A DNA stretch of 64,000 nucleotides from Shinella zoogloeoides (lineage in GTDB: Bacteria > Pseudomonadota > Alphaproteobacteria > Rhizobiales > Rhizobiaceae): contig NZ_QNUJ01000009.1 in NCBI RefSeq assembly GCF_003574625.1, forward strand, positions 186,001-250,000, in the 5' to 3' direction. Of this stretch, positions 59,230 through 64,000 are shown one piece after another (position 1 is the stretch's first letter; the number at the start of each line of letters is the position of its first letter). Under the pieces are notes generated by a model. The model saw only the letters and a list, made by a program, of their open reading frames with translations. It was not told the origin of the DNA and did not search any database. The position numbers were made by a program, and so were the translations under genes.

Positions 59230-60726
59230 CTATGATTCGGTCGCGAGGATTCCAGCCTTTTCGCACCAGACGCGCAAGGGGGCGAGGTCGGGATGGGAAA
59301 GCGCCTGCGTCAGATAGCGGAAGGTACGCGGCATATGGCGCATATAGGCGGGCTTGCCGTCGCGCTGCATCAGCCGCACCCAGATGCCGACCAGCTTGCA
59401 ATTGCGCTGCGCCGCCATGACGTGCCAGTCGCGTGAGAAGCGCTGCCGGTCGAAGCCGCTCTGTTCCTCGCGCAGCGAGAGGTAGCGGGCAAGCATGCCG
59501 TCCGCCAAGTCATCGGGAATATCGACGCGGGCATCCTGCACCAGCGAGGCGACGTCATAGGCCGACGGGCCGATCATCGCGTCCTGGAAATCGATGATGC
59601 AGACCCGGTCGATGCCTGCCGCTTCCGGCCGCCAGATGATGTTCGGCGAATGGAAATCGCGCAGCAGGAGATTGTGCTCGGCGGCCGAAAGGCTGGCGAT
59701 CAGCCCGTCCCAGATGGCGATGTACTCTTGGCGCTCATCCTCGCTCGCCGGCGTGCCCCGTTTCCAGGGCAGGTACCAGTCGGTGAGGAGGCTCACCTCG
59801 ATCTGCATGGCGTCCCGGTCGAAATCCGGCACGGTATGGACGATGCCATCCGCTACCGGAAGATCGCGTGCAAAAGCTTGCCCGTGCATATGCGCGAGGC
59901 AGGCGGCGCTCTCCAGATAGCGCTCCGCGATCGGTGCGCCCCCCGCATCGAGAACGCCCTCGCTGCCGAGATCCTCGATCAGGAGGATGCCCTGTTCTAT
60001 ATCCGTCTCGTAGATGGCGGGTGCGCGAAGGCCGCGGGAAACGAGGTGCCGGCCGATTGCGACGAACGGCTTCACGTCCTCGGCGATATGGGCGATCTGC
60101 TGGTAATATTTGCCATGGGCGAGGATCGGGCCGGGCGTGTGGCGCGGCGCGTCCATCAGCACATAGCGCATGCCGCCGGACGTGACATGCTCATAGGCGC
60201 GCACGGACGCATCGCCCGTCAGGTGCCGGCGCCTCGCATCCCGGTAGCCGGCTTCGTCGAGGAAGGCGCGGATGGCGAGGGACCGCTCGATGCGGGCAAG
60301 CGCCGGTGCCGGGCCATCGATGATGACGCGCCGGCCCTCGCCTTCATGCGTGAAGGTCAGGGTGATGCCGTCGGCGGGCAGGGCGCCTTCGCCCTTTTCC
60401 GGCCATTCGACGAGGCAGATGCCGTCGGCAAGCGCCTCGTCGAAGCCGAGTTCGTCGATCTCGGCGGCATCCGCGATGCGATAGAGGTCGAAATGGGCGA
60501 CGGGAAGCCTGAGATCGTAGCTCTGCACCAGCGTGAAGGTCGGGCTCGGTACCTCCAGAAAGGCATCGTCCGCGATGGCGCGGATCACCGCGCGCGAAAA
60601 GGTCGACTTGCCGGCGCCGAGATCGCCGGAGAGCGCGACATAGTCGCCGCGCTTCAGGGCGATGGCCATGTCCTCGCCGAAGCGGATGGTCGCGGCTTCG
60701 TCGGCAAGGACGATGTCGAGCGCCAT
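59230..60726 (-). CDS. Fusion: TsaE ATPase domain + AmgK-like aminoglycoside-phosphotransferase-fold kinase
   Basis: One open frame of 498 residues joins two enzymes. Residues about 1-140 are TsaE, the ATPase for t6A37 tRNA modification, with P-loop GDLGAGKS at 34-41, PSPTFTLVQSY, HFDLYRI and VEWPEKGE. Residues about 145-498 are an APH-fold kinase with the catalytic loop LLRDFHSPNIIW (D357) and metal-binding IIDFQDAMIGP (D379), matching AmgK, a MurNAc/GlcNAc anomeric kinase. No stop or frameshift separates the halves. The MurU-like gene follows directly. It is four bases downstream of the divL-like gene. Confidence 0.88.
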   Translation of the reverse strand: MALDIVLADEAATIRFGEDMAIALKRGDYVALSGDLGAGKSTFSRAVIRAIADDAFLEVPSPTFTLVQSYDLRLPVAHFDLYRIADAAEIDELGFDEALADGICLVEWPEKGEGALPADGITLTFTHEGEGRRVIIDGPAPALARIERSLAIRAFLDEAGYRDARRRHLTGDASVRAYEHVTSGGMRYVLMDAPRHTPGPILAHGKYYQQIAHIAEDVKPFVAIGRHLVSRGLRAPAIYETDIEQGILLIEDLGSEGVLDAGGAPIAERYLESAACLAHMHGQAFARDLPVADGIVHTVPDFDRDAMQIEVSLLTDWYLPWKRGTPASEDERQEYIAIWDGLIASLSAAEHNLLLRDFHSPNIIWRPEAAGIDRVCIIDFQDAMIGPSAYDVASLVQDARVDIPDDLADGMLARYLSLREEQSGFDRQRFSRDWHVMAAQRNCKLVGIWVRLMQRDGKPAYMRHMPRTFRYLTQALSHPDLAPLRVWCEKAGILATES

Positions 60727-60730
60727 GCGC

Positions 60731-63271
60731 CTATTCCGCTGCCGCGAACGAGGTCATCGTCGCCGAGGGAATGCGCACGGTGACGTCCGTGCCGCGGCCC
60801 TCGTGGCTGTCGATCTTGACGGTGCCGTGGTGCAGGCTGACGAAGCTCTCCACGATGGAAAGGCCGAGGCCCGCGCCGCCGTGGCGGCCGTGGCTTTCGA
60901 AGCGGTTGAACACGGTCTTCAGCACGTCCTGCGGAATGCCCGGTCCCCGGTCGGAGACCATGAAGACGAGGTCGCTGCCCTCGCGCCAGCAGCGGAAGCC
61001 GATGGCGCTGCCGGCCGGCGCGAAATTCGCGGCATTGCCGAGCAGCTTGATGAGGATCTGCTTGAGGCGCTGCTGGTCCGCGACGATGGTGCCGAGATTG
61101 TCGGGCGCGATAATCTCCAGCGTCACCTGCGCGTCGTGCAGCCGGTCGGCGAACTGCATCGACACGTCGTCGATGAGGTCCGTCAGGTTGATCTCGGTAT
61201 AGTCGAGTTCCATGATGCCGGCATCGACGGTCGCAAGGTCGAGGATGTCGTTGACGATGGTCAGCAGCACCGCCGAGGAGGTCGCGATATGGTCGACATA
61301 TTCGGCCTGCCGGTCGTTGAGATCGCCCATGGTCGGCGTCTTCAGGAGGTCGGCGAAGCCGATGATGTTGGTCAGCGGCGAGCGCAGCTCGTAGGAGACG
61401 TGCTGCACGAAATCGTTCTTCAGCGCGTCCGCCTTGCGCAACGCCTCGTTCTTCTCTGTCAGCGCCCGGCTGACGCGCACGCTGTCGGTGACGTTGACGA
61501 AGGTCAGCATCGTCTGGGCGTTGGAGAGCGGAATGACCGCGAAGTCGAGGATGAGCCCGGTGCGCAGCTCCAGCACGCCCTGGCAGGAGGGGCGCTCGTC
61601 GTCGAAGCTGGTGATGATGTGCGCGAAGCGCTTCCAGCCGTCAGGCTTGTCGTAGGAGGGCGCGCAGGCCTGCTCGATGGCGCGGATATGCGTGCCGGAC
61701 TTCGCCTCGGCCTCGCTGATGCCCCATAGCGCCCGGAAGGCCGGGTTGGAGAGGCGGATGCGCCCGTCCGGGCTGAACACCGCGACGCCTTCGGCGAGGT
61801 GATCGATCGTCTCGTCCTGCACCTGCACCAGCGTGTTGTAGCGCGTCTCGAGATCGACCTTTTCCGTCAGGTTCTCGAAGACCCAGGTGGCGCCGCCCTG
61901 CGGACGGGCGGTGGCGAAGACGCGCAGCGTCTGGCCGTTCGGCAGATGCCAGAGATCGGTCTGCGTATCGATGGCGCGATAGACGGAAAGCGCGGTTTCC
62001 TTCCACTGTTTCCAGTTGAGCTGTTCCGGCAGCTTGCCTGCGGCGCGCAGGCGATCGAGCAGCTCGCCGTTGCCGGGCTTGCCTTCGAGGAAGGCCGTGT
62101 CGACCTCCCACATGGTCTGGAAGGCCTGGTTGTAGAATTGCAGGCGCTGGTCGCCGTCGAAGATCGCGACGGGCGTCGCGAGATGATCGAGCGTTTCGGC
62201 GTGGCTCTTCAGCGTGCGCGCCAGTTCCTCGCGCACCGCCTCGACATCGGAGACGTTGACGGCGATGCCGGCGGAGCCCGTCGCGCTGCGGGCGTCCACC
62301 ACGTCGAAGAAGCTGCGGTTGCCGTGGACGACGGTCGAGACCTTGTCGCGGAACGGCGTGTCGTAGGTGGCGGTCGAGCGGATCTTTTCACGCGCGATGG
62401 TCGGTAGAAGCTCGCGGCCTTCGGTGACGGCGCCGGCAGCGTCCCTCGCCTCGACGGCCTCGGCATAGGCTTCGTTCACCCAGGCGAGCGAACCGTCCGC
62501 GGCGCGCTGCCAGACGGGCAGGTCGATCTGGTCGAGCAGGCCCTGCAGCGTCGTCAGCGCCGCGACCAGCCGGTCGCGCTCCAGCTTCAGTTCGGCGGCT
62601 TCCGCGCGCAGATTGTTGAGCGCTACGAAGCGTACGAAGGCCTGTCCGCCGGACACACGGCCCTGCGCTTCCAGCACTTCCTCGCGGGTCGTTTCCACGA
62701 CGAGGTCGAAGCTCTGGGCTTGCGAGCGCAGTTTTTCGACGGCGCGCTCGATCTCGCCGGCGGAGGCCGGCTTCAGCCAGCGGCCGAAGGCGAGGAAATC
62801 GCGGTCGGCCTGCGGCGCGCCGGTTTCCGGCGGCAACTGGCCCAGGAATTCCGGCTTGCCGGAAAGGCCGTCCCACATGACGATGCGGCGGTTCTTGTCG
62901 CCGATCAGCGCCTGCAGGCGGGAAACGGTGTGGCGTGCGTCGGAAAGATGCGCGCGCAGCTCGCGGTGCTCGGCCTCCATGCGGCCGCGCTGGCGGATCA
63001 TCCAGAGCGCCGAGATCATCGCCGCCGACAGGACGCCGAGCATCATGGATCCGGTAACGATTTCCGTGGTGGCGAGATGGCCGGCGGCATGCGCCGGGCT
63101 GGCAAGGGCAAGCGACGCCAGCGCCGAGCCTGCCGCAAGGATGCGCCTGCCGCGGCCCGTCAACCAGCCGTTAACCATATTCGCATTTTGCGGCGCAAGC
63201 CTATGCGCCATATCCCGCCCCGGCAGGCTGAAAGCCTGCCCGGAACGGCCTCGTGTCTGTTCCGCCATCAT
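60731..63271 (-). CDS. divL: DivL-like PAS sensor kinase with tyrosine in the H box
   Basis: About 846 residues. N-terminus: a possible membrane region (GSALASLALASPAHAA and SMMLGVLSAAMISALWMI); then a helical region; three PAS-like domains (around LLDQIDLPVWQ, LDHLATPVAIF and IDHLAEGVAVF); then HisKA and HATPase. In the H box HVSYELRSPLTN the phospho-acceptor position is Tyr (codon TAC, minus strand, 61391-61393) instead of His, the mark of Caulobacter DivL, which controls CtrA through CckA and reads DivK. The ATPase motifs DRGPGIP and GGAGLGLSIVES are intact. The start is uncertain; MMAEQ is chosen, but ATGs 60-95 bases downstream and a TTG upstream are possible. Confidence 0.85.
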   Translation of the reverse strand: MMAEQTRGRSGQAFSLPGRDMAHRLAPQNANMVNGWLTGRGRRILAAGSALASLALASPAHAAGHLATTEIVTGSMMLGVLSAAMISALWMIRQRGRMEAEHRELRAHLSDARHTVSRLQALIGDKNRRIVMWDGLSGKPEFLGQLPPETGAPQADRDFLAFGRWLKPASAGEIERAVEKLRSQAQSFDLVVETTREEVLEAQGRVSGGQAFVRFVALNNLRAEAAELKLERDRLVAALTTLQGLLDQIDLPVWQRAADGSLAWVNEAYAEAVEARDAAGAVTEGRELLPTIAREKIRSTATYDTPFRDKVSTVVHGNRSFFDVVDARSATGSAGIAVNVSDVEAVREELARTLKSHAETLDHLATPVAIFDGDQRLQFYNQAFQTMWEVDTAFLEGKPGNGELLDRLRAAGKLPEQLNWKQWKETALSVYRAIDTQTDLWHLPNGQTLRVFATARPQGGATWVFENLTEKVDLETRYNTLVQVQDETIDHLAEGVAVFSPDGRIRLSNPAFRALWGISEAEAKSGTHIRAIEQACAPSYDKPDGWKRFAHIITSFDDERPSCQGVLELRTGLILDFAVIPLSNAQTMLTFVNVTDSVRVSRALTEKNEALRKADALKNDFVQHVSYELRSPLTNIIGFADLLKTPTMGDLNDRQAEYVDHIATSSAVLLTIVNDILDLATVDAGIMELDYTEINLTDLIDDVSMQFADRLHDAQVTLEIIAPDNLGTIVADQQRLKQILIKLLGNAANFAPAGSAIGFRCWREGSDLVFMVSDRGPGIPQDVLKTVFNRFESHGRHGGAGLGLSIVESFVSLHHGTVKIDSHEGRGTDVTVRIPSATMTSFAAAE

Positions 63272-63404
63272 CCCCGGTATGTCTCCGTCCGTTTGCCGCC
63301 TGATCGACAAGACATCCCAATCCGGCGCGCAAGGTCCGCATCTCCACGCCGAATCAACGCTTTAACGATACTTGTTTCACGAATCGTCGGGAAGGGACGG
63401 GGGT

Positions 63405-63442
63405 AAAAAAGAGGCGGCGCGCCTTGTCAAGCGCGCCGCCTC
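63405..63442 (-). terminator. Terminator of ahcY
   Basis: GAGGCGGCGCGC and GCGCGCCGCCTC form a perfect 12-bp stem with an 8-base loop, followed on the minus strand by TTTTTT. Confidence 0.9.
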
Positions 63443-63470
63443 TAGATGTTGTGGATAATCCGGGTAAGGA

Positions 63471-64000
63471 TCAGTACCTGTAGTGCTCGGCCTTGAACGG
63501 ACCCTGCGGCGTCACGCCGATATAGCCGGCCTGCTCCTCGGAGAGTTCCGTGAGGCGAGCGCCGAGCTTGGCGAGATGCAGGCGCGCGACCTTCTCGTCG
63601 AGCTGCTTGGGCAGGATGTAGACTTCGTTCTGGTAGTTCTCGCCCTTGGTGTAGAGCTCGATCTGGGCCAGCACCTGGTTCGAGAACGAGGCGGACATGA
63701 CGAAGGACGGGTGGCCGGTCGCGTTGCCGAGGTTGAGCAGGCGGCCTTCCGAGAGCAGGATCATGCGGTTGCCCTTCGGGAACTCGATCATGTCGACCTG
63801 CGGCTTGATGTTCGTCCACTTGAAATTGCGAAGCGCGGCGACCTGGATCTCGTTGTCGAAGTGGCCGATATTGCCGACGATCGCCATGTCCTTCATCTCG
63901 CGCATGTGCTCGATGCGGATGACGTCCTTGTTGCCGGTCGTGGTGATGAAGATGTCGGCGGAGGACACGACGTCCTCGAGCTGCACGACTTCAAAACCGT
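63471..64000 (-). CDS. ahcY: S-adenosylhomocysteine hydrolase (3' part; gene runs past the window end)
   Basis: The C-terminal 170-odd residues of AhcY, which hydrolyses SAH to adenosine and homocysteine and keeps methylation going. It shows [21 protein letters not shown] (NAD-binding region), [20 protein letters not shown], and the conserved C-terminus ending KAEHYRY, which completes the neighbouring NAD site in the tetramer. The frame is open to the last base, so the start lies beyond the window. It is followed by a strong terminator and stands upstream of the divL-like gene. Confidence 0.96.
   Translation of the reverse strand, partial: GFEVVQLEDVVSSADIFITTTGNKDVIRIEHMREMKDMAIVGNIGHFDNEIQVAALRNFKWTNIKPQVDMIEFPKGNRMILLSEGRLLNLGNATGHPSFVMSASFSNQVLAQIELYTKGENYQNEVYILPKQLDEKVARLHLAKLGARLTELSEEQAGYIGVTPQGPFKAEHYRY

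Noticed and set aside
63373-63388. A TGTTTCACGAATCG string resembling parS upstream of the divL-like gene
   Set aside because: The central CACGTG is broken (GTG missing), so it is not a palindromic ParB site.

Overview
This window is a chromosomal replication-origin region from an alphaproteobacterium of the order Rhizobiales, most likely family Rhizobiaceae; the genus cannot be fixed from the sequence alone. The evidence is the order hemE-hemJ-rho-mnmE-mnmG-rsmG-parA-parB-holA-lptE-leuS, the hemE/ppsR junction known as the origin site in alphaproteobacteria, a DUF1013 (TrcR-type) regulator, a DivL-like kinase whose H-box residue is tyrosine, clustered GANTC (CcrM) sites, and high GC content. 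I see no rRNA, tRNA, CRISPR, prophage or insertion sequence. The DNA is densely packed with mostly housekeeping genes.

Layout. 1-7 kb: the end of a UMF1-type transporter, then purH, a heparinase II/III-like gene, rsmB and htpX on the minus strand. 7-13 kb: a DUF1674 (SDHAF4-like) gene, two acyl-CoA synthetases (acs and prpE) flanking the TrcR-type regulator, and yggS. 13-18 kb: leuS-lptE-holA on plus, converging on parAB. 18-26 kb: the minus-strand block hemE-hemJ, rho, mnmE, mnmG, rsmG, parA, parB. 26.45-26.84 kb: the only gene-free stretch over 300 bases, a candidate oriC with an AT-rich part, DnaA-box-like 9-mers and six GANTC sites. 26.8-37 kb: the plus-strand block ppsR-maf-aroE-coaE-dnaQ, then secB and fxsA on minus, tim44-like, mltA-like, smr, an XRE regulator and gyrB. 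37-43 kb: an accessory carbon block (nitroreductase, gabD-like dehydrogenase, HpaI-type aldolase, aldo/keto reductase, fucU, SDR) that looks like part of an L-fucose or related deoxysugar pathway, then a PHB depolymerase. 44-51 kb: a DUF2852 protein, a YgjP-like metallopeptidase, yqaE, then trpF-trpB-trpA-accD-folC. 51-64 kb, minus strand: ahcY (cut by the window end), divL-like, a tsaE-amgK fusion, murU-like, addB, addA and trxA.

How it fits together. Six ParB-binding parS sites (one perfect 16-mer, five with a single mismatch) lie between 7.1 and 28.3 kb around parAB and the candidate oriC, forming an origin-proximal centromere. Genes nearest the origin point away from it on both sides. Four of the five mismatched parS sites share one symmetric substitution that creates a GANTC motif, and in two of them that same change supplies the TGA stop codon of a neighbouring gene (mnmE and maf). 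Other points of note are the TsaE-kinase fusion next to a MurU-like gene, an AccD lacking three of the four zinc-ribbon cysteines, an MltA-like enzyme without a visible export signal, a dispersed palindromic intergenic repeat present three times, and a 13-base G tract.
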